In this document: in pieces, positions 37,389-47,418 of the stretch
How the letters are laid out: each line of letters begins with the position of its first letter
How positions within the stretch are numbered: the stretch's first letter is position 1
Source of the DNA: Citrobacter youngae ATCC 29220
GTDB taxonomy: Bacteria > Pseudomonadota > Gammaproteobacteria > Enterobacterales > Enterobacteriaceae
DNA: 64,000 nucleotides
Direction of reading: 5' to 3'
Assembly: GCF_000155975.1 (NCBI RefSeq)
Contig: NZ_GG730299.1
Location: 1,024,634-1,088,633, forward strand
Notes under the pieces: generated by a model
What the model saw: only the letters and a program-made list of their open reading frames with translations
The model's database searches: none
What the model was told of the DNA's origin: nothing
Translations under genes and position numbers: made by a program

Positions 37389-38762
37389 GTGACCGCTTTT
37401 TCGACCCTGAATGTTTTACCTGCCGCCCAACTCGAAAACCTCAACGAGCTGGGCTACCTTGAAATGACGCCTGTTCAGGCTGCTGCGTTACCGGCAATCC
37501 TGGCGGGGAGAGATGTTCGCGTGCAGGCTAAAACCGGCAGTGGCAAAACGGCGGCTTTTGGTCTGGGGTTGTTACAGCATATTGATGCCGCGCTGTTTCA
37601 GATGCAGTCTCTGGTGCTGTGCCCAACGCGTGAGCTTGCCGACCAGGTGGCAGGGGAGCTGCGTCGTTTAGCGCGCTTTCTGCCAAATACCAAGATTTTA
37701 ACCCTGTGCGGCGGTCAGCCTTTTGGCGCTCAGCGTGACTCCCTGCAACATGCGCCACATATTATTGTCGCCACGCCGGGGCGTTTACTCGACCACCTGC
37801 AAAAAGGCACCGTTTCTCTGGACGCGCTGAATACGCTGGTGATGGATGAAGCCGACCGCATGCTGGATATGGGCTTTAGCGATGCGATTGATGAGGTGAT
37901 TCGCTTTGCGCCAGCATCGCGTCAAACCTTACTGTTTTCTGCGACCTGGCCGGAGGCGATTGCCGCCATCAGCGGTCGGGTGCAGCAGGATCCGCTCACG
38001 ATCGAAATTGATACGGTCGATGCGCTGCCGGCGATTGAACAGCAATTTTTTGAAACGTCCAGCCACGGCAAAATCCCGCTGCTGCAAAAATTGCTCAGCC
38101 AGTACCAGCCCGCATCCTGTGTCGTTTTTTGTAATACCAAAAAAGATTGTCAGGCCGTATGCGACGCACTGAATGCGGCAGGGCAAAGCGCACTTTCGTT
38201 ACATGGCGATCTTGAACAGCGCGATCGCGATCAGACGTTGGTACGCTTTGCCAACGGCAGCGCTCGCGTTCTGGTCGCTACCGATGTGGCTGCGCGTGGT
38301 CTGGATATCAAGTCACTGGAACTGGTGGTTAACTTCGAACTGGCGTGGGATCCGGAAGTACACATCCATCGTATCGGACGTACCGCCCGCGCTGGCAACA
38401 GCGGTCTGGCGATTAGCTTCTGCGCGCCGGAAGAAGCGCAACGTGCCAATATCCTGTCTGAAATGCTGCAACTAAAACTGAACTGGCTGCCCGCGCCAGG
38501 CAACGGCTCAATCCTGCCGCTGGAAGCAGAGATGGTGACGTTATGCATTGACGGCGGTAAAAAGGCGAAAATGCGTCCCGGCGATGTTTTGGGCGCGCTG
38601 ACCGGTGATATTGGTCTGGATGGCGCTGATATCGGCAAAATTGCCGTTCATCCGGCGCATGTCTATGTCGCTGTTCGCCAGAATGTGGCGCATAAGGCAT
38701 GGAAACAATTGCAAAACGGTAAGATTAAAGGCAAGACCTGCCGGGTTCGTTTATTGAAATAA
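37389..38762 (+). CDS. dbpA: DEAD-box ATP-dependent RNA helicase DbpA
   Basis: Ribosome-assembly helicase of 457 residues that acts on 50S precursors through hairpin 92 of 23S rRNA. Helicase motifs in order: Q motif near residue 26, AKTGSGKTAAFGL (motif I), PTRELADQ (Ia), TPGRLLDHL, DEADRMLDMGF (motif II), SATWP (motif III), VATDVAARGLDI (V) and HRIGRTARAG (VI). The C-terminal RRM-like domain (about 380-457) binds the rRNA hairpin. The start is GTG at 37389, giving MTAFSTLNVLP as in E. coli. A hairpin terminator follows. Confidence 0.97.
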   Translation: MTAFSTLNVLPAAQLENLNELGYLEMTPVQAAALPAILAGRDVRVQAKTGSGKTAAFGLGLLQHIDAALFQMQSLVLCPTRELADQVAGELRRLARFLPNTKILTLCGGQPFGAQRDSLQHAPHIIVATPGRLLDHLQKGTVSLDALNTLVMDEADRMLDMGFSDAIDEVIRFAPASRQTLLFSATWPEAIAAISGRVQQDPLTIEIDTVDALPAIEQQFFETSSHGKIPLLQKLLSQYQPASCVVFCNTKKDCQAVCDALNAAGQSALSLHGDLEQRDRDQTLVRFANGSARVLVATDVAARGLDIKSLELVVNFELAWDPEVHIHRIGRTARAGNSGLAISFCAPEEAQRANILSEMLQLKLNWLPAPGNGSILPLEAEMVTLCIDGGKKAKMRPGDVLGALTGDIGLDGADIGKIAVHPAHVYVAVRQNVAHKAWKQLQNGKIKGKTCRVRLLK

Positions 38763-38771
38763 CCCCCGTTG

Positions 38772-38789
38772 GAGCGCCTGATGGCGCTC
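38772..38789 (+). terminator. Hairpin terminator of dbpA
   Basis: GAGCGCC and GGCGCTC flank TGAT, followed by TTAT, ten bases after the dbpA stop. Confidence 0.65.
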
Positions 38790-38804
38790 TTATGCACATC
38801 GTAG

Positions 38805-38835
38805 GCCGGATAAGGCGTTTTCGCCGTCATCCGGC
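38805..38835. repeat. REP element
   Basis: Palindromic GCCGGATAAGGCG paired with CGCCGTCATCCGGC, the typical enterobacterial REP unit, placed between the convergent dbpA and ttcA genes. Confidence 0.85.
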
Positions 38836-38843
38836 AAGATAAG

Positions 38844-39779
38844 TTACTTTACTTCCACAACGTTGAGACGCAGCTCGTCCAGTTGCGCATCATCTTCTTC
38901 TGGCTGCCAGCCCGCAGGCTGCAGCGGGATCTCTTCACGATCGAACGCTAAATCACCGCCGTTCACCACCTCTGAACCGTGCTTAATGCCTTTAAAATCG
39001 AACAGATTGATATCGCTCAGATGTGAAGGCACAACGTTCTGCATTGCGCTGAACATGGTTTCAATACGTCCTGGATAGCGTTTATCCCAGTCGCGCAGCA
39101 TGTCGGCAATCACCTGACGTTGCAGATTAGGCTGGGAGCCGCACAGATTACACGGAATAATCGGGAAACCTTTCGCCTCGGAGAAACGCTCGATATCTTT
39201 CTCACGGCAGTAGGCCAGCGGGCGGATAACGATATGCTTGCCGTCATCGCTCATCAGTTTCGGCGGCATGCCTTTCATTTTCCCGCCGTAGAACATGTTT
39301 AAAAACAACGTTTGCAGGATGTCGTCGCGATGGTGGCCGAGCGCAATCTTGGTGGCGCCTAACTCAGTTGCCGTGCGGTACAGAATGCCGCGACGCAGGC
39401 GAGAGCAGAGTGAGCAGGTCGTTTTGCCTTCAGGGATTTTATCTTTAACGATCCCGTAGGTGTTTTCTTCGACGATTTTATACTCAACGCCCAGCTGTTG
39501 CAGATACTCCGGGAGAATATGCTCCGGGAAGCCGGGTTGTTTCTGATCGAGGTTAACGGCAACTAAGGAAAAGCTGATTGGGGCGCTTTGCTGCAAATTA
39601 CGCAGGATTTCCAGCATGGTATAGCTGTCTTTCCCTCCGGAAAGGCACACCATAATGCGATCGCCGTCTTCGATCATATTGAAGTCGGCAATCGCTTCGC
39701 CCACGTTACGACGCAGACGTTTTTGCAATTTGTTCAGGTTGTATTGTTCTTTCTTTGTAACTTGTTGATTATCTTGCAT
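38844..39779 (-). CDS. ttcA: tRNA 2-thiocytidine(32) synthetase TtcA
   Basis: Iron-sulfur ATP pyrophosphatase of 311 residues that thiolates cytidine 32 in certain tRNAs. It carries the PP-loop SGGKDS (near residue 47), the CSLC pair and a third cysteine in PCNLCG, which hold the oxygen-sensitive cluster. It closely matches E. coli TtcA. The 5' end of this gene is the integration target of the Rac prophage in E. coli, and here a fragment of the Rac-type integrase remains 48 bp upstream of the ATG. The reading frame is intact. Confidence 0.97.
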   Translation of the reverse strand: MQDNQQVTKKEQYNLNKLQKRLRRNVGEAIADFNMIEDGDRIMVCLSGGKDSYTMLEILRNLQQSAPISFSLVAVNLDQKQPGFPEHILPEYLQQLGVEYKIVEENTYGIVKDKIPEGKTTCSLCSRLRRGILYRTATELGATKIALGHHRDDILQTLFLNMFYGGKMKGMPPKLMSDDGKHIVIRPLAYCREKDIERFSEAKGFPIIPCNLCGSQPNLQRQVIADMLRDWDKRYPGRIETMFSAMQNVVPSHLSDINLFDFKGIKHGSEVVNGGDLAFDREEIPLQPAGWQPEEDDAQLDELRLNVVEVK

Positions 39780-39827
39780 TATTTACTGTCTCTGACTCCA
39801 AAAGGGGCATATAAGGGGCAAAATTTT

Positions 39828-40094
39828 TTACAGGGCGAGTTTGGCGTTGAGCATTTTCACCTGCTCGCCGTTCAGTTCTTCAATCCATGCGCTGTAAATT
39901 TCGTATACCATCTGCGCATTTTCATGCCCCATCTGATTAGCTATAAATGATGGGTTTGCTCCGGCTGATAACAACCAGCAGGCAAAAGTATGCCGCGTAT
40001 GGTACGGATTACGGCGACGAATACCAGCACGTTTTACACTGGCGTGGTATCTGGCGCTACTGCTACTCACAGAGTAGTAAGGTTTTTGCGCGTT
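39828..40094 (-). pseudogene. C-terminal remnant of a Rac-type tyrosine integrase (IntR-like)
   Basis: About 88 codons match the last quarter of IntR of the Rac prophage: QKPYYSVSS, then RAGIRRRNPYHTRHTFACWL, here shortened, GANPSFIANQMGHENAQM and the catalytic tyrosine in MVYEIYSAW. The N-terminal arm-binding and core parts, including the first catalytic arginine, are missing. The open frame continues upstream to 40148, but those residues do not match. With its position next to ttcA this marks a lost prophage at the Rac attachment site. Confidence 0.88.
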
Positions 40095-40407
40095 ATGCAG
40101 CAGGAAGGCGAAGCTGATAAAAAAAGGCCGGGGGATGGACATCATCATCCCCGGTAACCGGTTAGCAAGCTGTTGTAGTTTTCTCCCGATCAGAGAGTGG
40201 CCTGACAGACGTAATTATACAATGATATTTAACATGAAATTAACTCAATATTAACATATCTAATATTTTTTATATGAATGTATAAAAGATATTCAGCGTG
40301 TGGCAGCAGAAATAAACACCACGCCGGATAGTCCGGCAAGCGAATAAACGGAACAATGTCAGCACATTTAAGACAGCGATCGTGCGGTATAAGGGGGCAA
40401 ATAAAAA

Positions 40408-40427
40408 GCCCGCCACGATGTGCGGGC
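40408..40427 (-). terminator. Intrinsic terminator of uspF
   Basis: On the minus strand GCCCGC, an 8-nt loop and GCGGGC are followed by TTTTTATTT. It lies just beyond the uspF stop. Confidence 0.92.
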
Positions 40428-40435
40428 CAGGCAAC

Positions 40436-40882
<447 letters not shown>

Positions 40883-40951
40883 TTAAGTATCCACCTAAAG
40901 CTTACCGCGTAATGGCACTTTATGTACAATGACAAAGATCACATTTTGGCA

Positions 40952-41164
40952 TCACTTTATTTTTATTTCGGGGAACTTTCCTTTTATCACCCCATCATAA
41001 AATCGCCCTTTAGAGACTACGCTCAGGAAATCACGAAAAATACGGGCGGGAACATGCTGATATTGCAGCGTAGCCAACTGGTGAAAGCGAATTTCTAGCG
41101 TGCGGGAGGATTCGTCATAACCGACGGATGCAATACGGGATGATTTTACAGGGTGATGATTCAT
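40952..41164 (-). CDS. KTSC-domain small protein
   Basis: Seventy residues forming a KTSC domain: VKSSRIASVGYDESSRTLEIRF, shortened here to its core SSRIASVGYD, then YQHVPARIFRDFL and GRFYDGVIKGKF. The domain resembles a C-terminal part of lysyl-tRNA synthetases; stand-alone copies have no firm function. The ribosome site (AGGA) is weak. It lies between uspF and ompN on the same strand, apparently as its own unit. Confidence 0.75.
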   Translation of the reverse strand: MNHHPVKSSRIASVGYDESSRTLEIRFHQLATLQYQHVPARIFRDFLSVVSKGRFYDGVIKGKFPEIKIK

Positions 41165-41281
41165 TGCAGGTATCCTCTACTACAGGTGTTAATGCAAGAT
41201 ATCATCTATCAGAGACGTGTTTTGACGCAACAGATATAATGTTTTGATCTGGATAAAACAGAATTGCGATAACAGAGAGGA

Positions 41282-41303
41282 AGCCCGCCGTTGCCGGCGG
41301 GCT
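41282..41303 (-). terminator. Hairpin terminator of ompN
   Basis: AGCCCGCC and GGCGGGCT with a 6-nt loop, a few bases past the ompN stop. Confidence 0.75.
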
Positions 41304-41309
41304 GACGAA

Positions 41310-42437
41310 TTAGAACTGGTAAACCATACCCAGCGCTACAACGTCATCGGTAGAGATGTCATTGCGAGTGTAGAAGCTGTCGTCTTCGTCCAGCAGGTTG
41401 ATTTTGTAATCAACATAGGTGGAGAAGTTTTTGTTGAAGAAGTAAGTTGCACCTACAGAAGCATATTTGACCAGATCTTTATCATCGTTACCATTTACAG
41501 TAGCCAGATCCTTACCTTTAGACATCAGGAAAGAAACTTCCGGACGCAGACCAAAGTCGAACTGGTATTGCGCAGTAACTTCAAAGTTCTGAGTTTTGTT
41601 GGCAATCGTATCACTATAACCGTCTGAACCGCCGTACGGGGTCATATTACGGGTTTCGGAGTACATGGTTGCCAGGTAGATGTTGTTGGCGTCGTATTTC
41701 ACACCAGCAGTCCACGCGTCAGCTTTATCGCCACCAGCGGTAGAATGGTTCACCTGCTCGTTGGTACGGTCAGAAGAAGTATATGCCGCACCGAAGCTTA
41801 CGCCCATACCCAGATCGTAGGTAGAAGAGATACCGAAGCCGTCACCGTTGGAGTTTTTCACATTACGGTCGCCACTATTATTGGTGCCTTCCTGCCCGTT
41901 TTGATCTTCGTTAGCACCCTGGTACTGCAGCGCAATGTTCAGACCGTCAACCAGACCAAAGAAGTCGGTGTTACGGTAGGTCGCTACGCCGTTAGCACGA
42001 CCGGTCATGAAGTTGTCGGCTTTGGTGTAGGAGTCACCACCAAATTCTGGCAGCATATCGGTCCAGGCTTCTACGTCGTACAGTACGCCGTAGTTACGAC
42101 CGTAGTCGAATGAGCCGTAGTCACCAACTTTAATACCAGCGAACGCCAGACGAGTCCAGGAGTCGCCTTTATCACCTTCGGTACCGTTAGCCTGAACCTG
42201 ATATTCCCACTGGCCATAGCCGGTGATCATATCGTTTACCTGGGTTTCGCCTTTGAAGCCCATACGCATATAAGTCTGATCGCCATCGCTGTTTGCGTCG
42301 TCAGAGAAATAATGCAGGCCGTCTACTTTGCCATAGAGATCTAATTTGTTGCCGTCTTTATTATAAACTTCAGCAGCGTGAGCCGCGCCTGCAGCCAGCA
42401 GGGCAGGAATTACGAGAGCCAGTACTTTTCTGTTCAT
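41310..42437 (-). CDS. ompN: Outer membrane porin OmpN
   Basis: General trimeric porin of the OmpC/OmpF family, 375 residues. Signal peptide of 21 residues ending AAHA, then [20 protein letters not shown], shortened in the family to its hallmark KLDLYGKV. The constriction loop contains MLPEFGGDS. The C-terminus ends MVYQF with the terminal Phe needed for BAM-dependent assembly. OmpN is normally poorly expressed. The sRNA gene micC lies just upstream on the opposite strand, as in E. coli, which supports calling this ompN rather than ompC or ompF. Confidence 0.92.
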   Translation of the reverse strand: MNRKVLALVIPALLAAGAAHAAEVYNKDGNKLDLYGKVDGLHYFSDDANSDGDQTYMRMGFKGETQVNDMITGYGQWEYQVQANGTEGDKGDSWTRLAFAGIKVGDYGSFDYGRNYGVLYDVEAWTDMLPEFGGDSYTKADNFMTGRANGVATYRNTDFFGLVDGLNIALQYQGANEDQNGQEGTNNSGDRNVKNSNGDGFGISSTYDLGMGVSFGAAYTSSDRTNEQVNHSTAGGDKADAWTAGVKYDANNIYLATMYSETRNMTPYGGSDGYSDTIANKTQNFEVTAQYQFDFGLRPEVSFLMSKGKDLATVNGNDDKDLVKYASVGATYFFNKNFSTYVDYKINLLDEDDSFYTRNDISTDDVVALGMVYQF

Positions 42438-42663
42438 TGAAATAATCCTTTAGTTTTTTTATTAACCTGTGACTACCCATGTAGGGAGTAAAAGCATGCT
42501 AAAGGAGAAGTTCCGTAAAGAGATAAATATGAATTGTTACGTTTTAAGTAAAACCTTAAATAAATAATTCCATTGAAATGATGATAATTATTGTGAATGT
42601 ATCTGTTTAATATATACAAAATAAAAATTATACAAGTGAATATTGTTGGGCTATTCTGCGCCT

Positions 42664-42773
42664 GTTATATGCCTTTATTGTCACGTTTTATTTTTCGTTG
42701 GATTATTAATAGTCAATATTAATTAGCCAGCGAATAAATTGACAAGCCCGAACAACTGTTCGGGCTTTTTTTT
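42664..42773 (+). ncRNA. micC: MicC small regulatory RNA
   Basis: About 110 nt between ompN and ydbK, the location of micC in E. coli. The 5' seed GTTATATGCCTTTATTGTCA, which pairs with the ompC leader, is preserved. The middle part differs considerably from the E. coli sequence as I remember it. The 3' terminator is a perfect 10-bp stem (AGCCCGAACA with TGTTCGGGCT at 42745-42766) and an eight-T tract. MicC acts with Hfq to repress ompC translation. The terminator can also serve the convergent ydbK gene. Confidence 0.88.
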
Positions 42774-42806
42774 AAGTTCCACTTTTTAATACGGTTCTAA
42801 ACTGTA

Positions 42807-45800
42807 TTACTCGGTTCCGTTCTTTTCCGCTTTACCTGCCAGCTGCGCCAGGAAGTCATAGCGTTTTTGCAGATCGGCTGTGGCGTCTTTCCACAACTGT
42901 TCAGCGACTTCTGGCTGTTGGGCATTCAGTCGGCGGAAGCGCTGCTCGTTAAGTAACGTTTCTGCCAGCGCGTCTGACGGCGGGCGAGAGTCCAGCGCCA
43001 GCGGCAATTTCCCTTCGTCTGCACGACGCGGATCAAAGCGGTACAGCGGCCAGAATCCGGTTGCCGTGAGCTGACGCATTTGATCGTGGCTCAACGCGAG
43101 ATCGTAGCCATGCTCTTCGCACGGGCTATACGCAATAATCAGCGATGGCCCCGGATAGGATTCCGCTTCCTGAATGGCTTTCACCGTCTGGTTCAACTGG
43201 GCGCCCAGGGAAATCTGCGCGACATAAACATGTCCATACATCATCATGCTGACGCCAAGATCTTTACGAGCCTTACGTTTGCCGTGTTCGCCAAATTTGG
43301 TGACAGCCCCGAGAGGCGTGGCTTTTGACGCTTGTCCGCCCGTGTTGGAGTAACACTGGGTATCCAGCACCAGAATATTGACGTTCTCGGTCAGGCTCAG
43401 AACGTGATCCAGCCCGCCAAAACCGATATCGTATGCCCAGCCATCGCCACCAATCAGCCAGATAGATTTCTCGACCAACGCGTCAGCATCGGTTAACAGC
43501 TGCTGTGCGCCTTCGACATCTTTCAGGTGCTGGCGCAGGGCCGTAACCTGCTCACGACGCAGCTCTGGCGTTGCCTCAGCGTGCAGGGCGTCGTTCAGCT
43601 CAGCCGGGATTTTATCGGCAAACTGTTCCAGCAAACGCATAACGCGCACCCGGTGTTGATCCACCGTCAGACGGAAGCCCAGACCAAACTCGGCGTTATC
43701 TTCAAACAGCGAGTTCGCCCATGCCGGCCCACGCCCATTGACGTCGGTGGTGTACGGCGTTGAGGGCAGGTTACCGCCATAAATTGATGAACACCCGGTG
43801 GCATTCGCAATCAACATGCGGTCGCCATACAACTGCGTAAGCAACTTGATATACGGCGTTTCACCACAGCCAGAGCAGGCGCCGGAGTATTCAAACAGCG
43901 GCGTAATCAACTGCGAGGTTCGAATATCAATACGTTCCAGTTTGGTGCGATCAATCTCCGGCAGATTGAGGAAGAAGTCATAGTTAACTTTTTCTTCTTC
44001 AACATGCTCAAGGCGCGACATCATATTGATGGCCTTGATCTCCGGGTTCTGACGATCTTTCGCCGGGCATACTTCAACGCACAGATTACAGCCGGTGCAA
44101 TCTTCAGGCGCCACCTGCAGGACATATTTCTGGCCGCGCATATCGCGTGATTTCACATCCAGAGAATGCAGGCTGGCAGGGGCGCTTTCCATCGCTTCTG
44201 GGGAAACCACTTTGGCGCGGATAGCCGAGTGCGGGCAGGCGGCAACGCAGTGGTTGCACTGCGTACACAGCTCTTCTTTCCAGATCGGGATCTCTTCAGC
44301 GATATTGCGTTTTTCCCAACGCGTAGTTCCCATAGGCCAGGTACCGTCCGGCGGCAGCGCTGAAACGGGCAGGGCATCGCCCAGACCGGCGAGCATTGCC
44401 GCGGTGACGGTTTTCACGAAGTCAGGCGCGGCATCAGAAACCACCGGCGGACGGTTAGCACTATGCGGATCAACCGGCTGGAGCGCCACTTCGGCGACGG
44501 ATTCACGCGCCAGAGCCAGCGCCTGCCAGTTACGTTCGACCAGATCCTGTCCTTTACTGCTGTAGCTTTTGGCAATGGCGCCCTGCAATTCCGCCAGCGC
44601 GCTGTCGCCTGGTAAGATTTGCGTCAGGTGGAAGAACGCCATTTGCATCACGGTGTTTATCCGCGCCGCCAGACCACACTCACGGGCGATTTTGGCGGCA
44701 TTAATCACGTAGAAACGGGCTTTCTTCTGATTCAGTACCGCCTGAACTTCCTGTGGCAGACGTGACCAGACTTCATCCACGCTGTATGGCGTGTTAAGCA
44801 GGAATATACCGCCCGGCTTCAGGCGTTCGGCCATCTGGTACTTATCGATAAATTGCAGCTGGTGGCAGCCGACAAAATCGGCTTGTGAAATCAGATACGC
44901 AGAGCGAATAGGGTGCTCGCTGACGCGCAGATGGGAAACGGTCAGGCCGCCGGCTTTTTTCGAATCATAGACGAAATACCCCTGCGCATACCACGGCGTA
45001 GAGTTACCGATAATCTTGATATTGTTTTTGGTGGCCGACACGCTGCCATCGCTACCCAGTCCGTAAAACAGCGCCTCAAGCCTGGCGGTACCGGGCAGGG
45101 TGTTTTCCGGCAGCGGCAATGACAGATTGGTGACGTCATCATAGATACCGACCGTAAAGCGTGGTTTTGGCTTCGCGCTATTCAGCTCATTAAAGACCGC
45201 CATGACGCAGTCTGGGCCAAACTCTTTCGACGAAAGACCATAGCGTCCGCCAATGACGCGCGGCAAGGTTTCCCGCTCGCCGCAGTTAAAGGCTTCCGCC
45301 AGCGCGGTCATCACATCCAGGTATAGCGGTTCTGCCTGCGCACCGGGTTCTTTGGTGCGATCCAGAACGGCGATGCTGCGCGCGGTTTCCGGCAGGGCGC
45401 GCAGTAAATGTCTGGCGGAGAATGGACGGAACAGACGGACTTTCAGCACGCCAACTTTCTCGCCGCGAGCCATCAGCTCTTCGACGACTTCTTCACTGGT
45501 GCCAATCGCCGAACCCATCAAAATAATGACGCGTTCTGCCTGCGGATGACCGTAATATTCAAATGGCTGGTACTGGCGACCTGTAGCCGCGGCGAAGTCG
45601 TTCATCGCCTGTTCGACGTGATCGTAAACCGCGTTGTACCACGGGTTCGTCGCTTCGCGTGACTGGAAATAGGTGTCCGGGTTAGCCGACGTACCACGAA
45701 TAACCGGATGTTCCGGGTTAAGCGCGCGGGCGCGGTGGGCGTCGATCTCCGCCTGAGGCATCAGTCCGAGGATGGTGTCATCCGCCAGGGGCACAATTTT

Positions 45801-46331
45801 ATTGATTTCATGCGAGGTACGGAATCCATCAAAAAAATGAATAAACGGAACCCGGCTTTTCAGCGTAGCGATTTGCGAAATCAGCGCAAAATCCTGTGCT
45901 TCCTGGACGCTGCTGGCACACAGCATCGCGCATCCCGTCTGACGTACCGTCATCACGTCGGAGTGATCGCCGAAGATCGATAGCGCGTGAGTGGCAATCG
46001 TACGTGCCGCAACGTGCAGCACAAACGGGGTCAACTGGCCGGCCAGTTTGTACAGCGTTGGGATCATCAACAGCAAACCCTGTGATGAGGTAAACGACGT
46101 CGAGAGCGCACCGGTCTGCAACGCGCCGTGAACGGTCGCTATTGCACCGCCTTCCGACTGCATTTCTACGACGCGAGGGGTATCTCCCCACACGTTTTTA
46201 AGCCCGTTTCCGGCCCAGGCATCCGCCTGTTCCGCCATCGTCGAACTGGGCGTAATCGGGTAGATGGCGATAACCTCGCTGGTACGAAACGCGATCGAAG
46301 CAACCGCACCATTACCGTCAATTGTTTGCAT
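42807..46331 (-). CDS. ydbK: Pyruvate:flavodoxin/ferredoxin oxidoreductase
   Basis: Single-chain PFOR of 1174 residues, also called Pfo or NifJ, converting pyruvate and CoA to acetyl-CoA and CO2 with flavodoxin or ferredoxin as acceptor. The N-terminal thiamine-diphosphate domain starts MQTIDGNGAVASIAFRTSEV (here only its core DGNGA is diagnostic). A ferredoxin insert has CTQCNHCVAACP and CTGCNLCVEVCP. A third cluster is near CSGCGETPY, and the TPP-binding GDGWAYDIGFGG lies in the C-terminal domain. In E. coli it is linked to oxidative-stress regulation and anaerobic metabolism. AAGGGTG precedes the ATG. Confidence 0.96.
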   Translation of the reverse strand: MQTIDGNGAVASIAFRTSEVIAIYPITPSSTMAEQADAWAGNGLKNVWGDTPRVVEMQSEGGAIATVHGALQTGALSTSFTSSQGLLLMIPTLYKLAGQLTPFVLHVAARTIATHALSIFGDHSDVMTVRQTGCAMLCASSVQEAQDFALISQIATLKSRVPFIHFFDGFRTSHEINKIVPLADDTILGLMPQAEIDAHRARALNPEHPVIRGTSANPDTYFQSREATNPWYNAVYDHVEQAMNDFAAATGRQYQPFEYYGHPQAERVIILMGSAIGTSEEVVEELMARGEKVGVLKVRLFRPFSARHLLRALPETARSIAVLDRTKEPGAQAEPLYLDVMTALAEAFNCGERETLPRVIGGRYGLSSKEFGPDCVMAVFNELNSAKPKPRFTVGIYDDVTNLSLPLPENTLPGTARLEALFYGLGSDGSVSATKNNIKIIGNSTPWYAQGYFVYDSKKAGGLTVSHLRVSEHPIRSAYLISQADFVGCHQLQFIDKYQMAERLKPGGIFLLNTPYSVDEVWSRLPQEVQAVLNQKKARFYVINAAKIARECGLAARINTVMQMAFFHLTQILPGDSALAELQGAIAKSYSSKGQDLVERNWQALALARESVAEVALQPVDPHSANRPPVVSDAAPDFVKTVTAAMLAGLGDALPVSALPPDGTWPMGTTRWEKRNIAEEIPIWKEELCTQCNHCVAACPHSAIRAKVVSPEAMESAPASLHSLDVKSRDMRGQKYVLQVAPEDCTGCNLCVEVCPAKDRQNPEIKAINMMSRLEHVEEEKVNYDFFLNLPEIDRTKLERIDIRTSQLITPLFEYSGACSGCGETPYIKLLTQLYGDRMLIANATGCSSIYGGNLPSTPYTTDVNGRGPAWANSLFEDNAEFGLGFRLTVDQHRVRVMRLLEQFADKIPAELNDALHAEATPELRREQVTALRQHLKDVEGAQQLLTDADALVEKSIWLIGGDGWAYDIGFGGLDHVLSLTENVNILVLDTQCYSNTGGQASKATPLGAVTKFGEHGKRKARKDLGVSMMMYGHVYVAQISLGAQLNQTVKAIQEAESYPGPSLIIAYSPCEEHGYDLALSHDQMRQLTATGFWPLYRFDPRRADEGKLPLALDSRPPSDALAETLLNEQRFRRLNAQQPEVAEQLWKDATADLQKRYDFLAQLAGKAEKNGTE

Positions 46332-46606
46332 ACTGACACCCTTACATTGCGCAAAAAGAGGGACCCGCGTAACAGCGGCGAATCCTGATAGTTATGCTTC
46401 TATTTTAGCAAAAGCCATTCAGGCGCATTTTCGCTTTTGTGTCCCTGGAATACATAGAATGAATGGTTTGATCAAAGGTACTGGCAAAAAATTGCCAGAA
46501 AATGTAAACAGCGCGCATAAATGCGGCGTTTGCCTCTCGACGGCGGTGTCTCCGCTGCCTATTATTTATGGCTGTGTCGTTTGGTTAATCTTCAGAGGGG
46601 AGTAAG

Positions 46607-46873
46607 ATGCGCGCAGCGTTTTGGGTAGGGTGTGCCGCGTTATTATTATCGGCTTGTAGCAGTGAACCTGTTCAGCAGGCAACCGCAGCACATGTCGCGC
46701 CAGGCATGAAGGCGGCAATGTCCAGTACTGGAGAAGCAAATTGCGCCATGATTGGTGGTTCGCTCTCCGTGGCCCGTCAACTGGATGGTTCAGCCATCGG
46801 GATGTGTGCGCTACCCAACGGCAAACGCTGTAGCGAGCAGTCGCTTGCCGCCGGAAGCTGTGGGAGCTATTGA
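46607..46873 (+). CDS. ydbJ: DUF333 lipoprotein YdbJ
   Basis: Small lipoprotein of 88 residues. The signal peptide ends in the lipobox LLSAC with the lipid-bearing Cys17. The mature part is a DUF333 domain (NCAMIGGSLSVARQLDGSAI, shortened to GGSLS as a hallmark, then CALPNGKRCSEQSL). With Ser at position +2 after the cysteine it should go to the outer membrane. The function is unknown. GAGGGGAG precedes the ATG. It is divergent from ydbK and convergent with hslJ, 13 nt apart. Confidence 0.9.
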   Translation: MRAAFWVGCAALLLSACSSEPVQQATAAHVAPGMKAAMSSTGEANCAMIGGSLSVARQLDGSAIGMCALPNGKRCSEQSLAAGSCGSY

Positions 46874-46886
46874 GCCACCGCGTTTA

Positions 46887-47306
46887 TTACATTAAATCCG
46901 CAAGTTTATACGTCAGCGTTTGTTCTGCCGTCGCCAGTGTTAGCTGGTCAGCAGTCAAATCTACCTGTGCGCCTTGCTTAAACATTTCGCTGACGATGCC
47001 GTCGAGCGCGTTAAGCTGTGGATCGGCGCACATCATGCGGGTCATCGCCATGTCTTTCACCTTCAGCTCCCCGTCCGACAGCTTGCCCTGACCGTGGAAT
47101 TGATTACACATCTTTCCCGATACCGTCATGTTTTCGCCAAAACTCAATTCGGGTGGGTTATTGGCGACGGTAACTGCTTTACCATTCACGCTCTGTAAAA
47201 CGAAACGGTGATGCTGCAATTGTTCGCGACTGACGGAAACTTTTCCACTGCTCACACAGCCGGCCATCAGCATGCTGAGCGCAATCAACGTGACAACGTT
47301 CTTCAT
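46887..47306 (-). CDS. hslJ: Heat-inducible META-domain lipoprotein HslJ
   Basis: Lipoprotein of 139 residues, matching E. coli HslJ. Lipobox LMAGC17, then a META domain (VLQSVNGKAV, NPPELSFGENMTVSG, CNQFHGQ, and MAMTRMMC). It is induced by heat shock and contributes to novobiocin resistance in E. coli. The mature protein begins Cys-Val, so outer-membrane sorting is expected. It is downstream of ldhA on the same strand, separated by the ldhA terminator. Confidence 0.95.
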   Translation of the reverse strand: MKNVVTLIALSMLMAGCVSSGKVSVSREQLQHHRFVLQSVNGKAVTVANNPPELSFGENMTVSGKMCNQFHGQGKLSDGELKVKDMAMTRMMCADPQLNALDGIVSEMFKQGAQVDLTADQLTLATAEQTLTYKLADLM

Positions 47307-47389
47307 TAAAACTCTCTACGTTCGTGACGGGAATACATTCAATATAATAATGATACTGGCTGTTTTATCATTGGTGATTATCTGAAAAT

Positions 47390-47411
47390 GCTCCCCTGGA
47401 GTCAGGGGAGC
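47390..47411 (-). terminator. Intrinsic terminator of ldhA
   Basis: GCTCCCCTG and CAGGGGAGC flank a 4-nt loop; on the minus strand ATTTTC follows. It lies eight bases past the ldhA stop. Confidence 0.88.
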
Positions 47412-47418
47412 ACTGATA

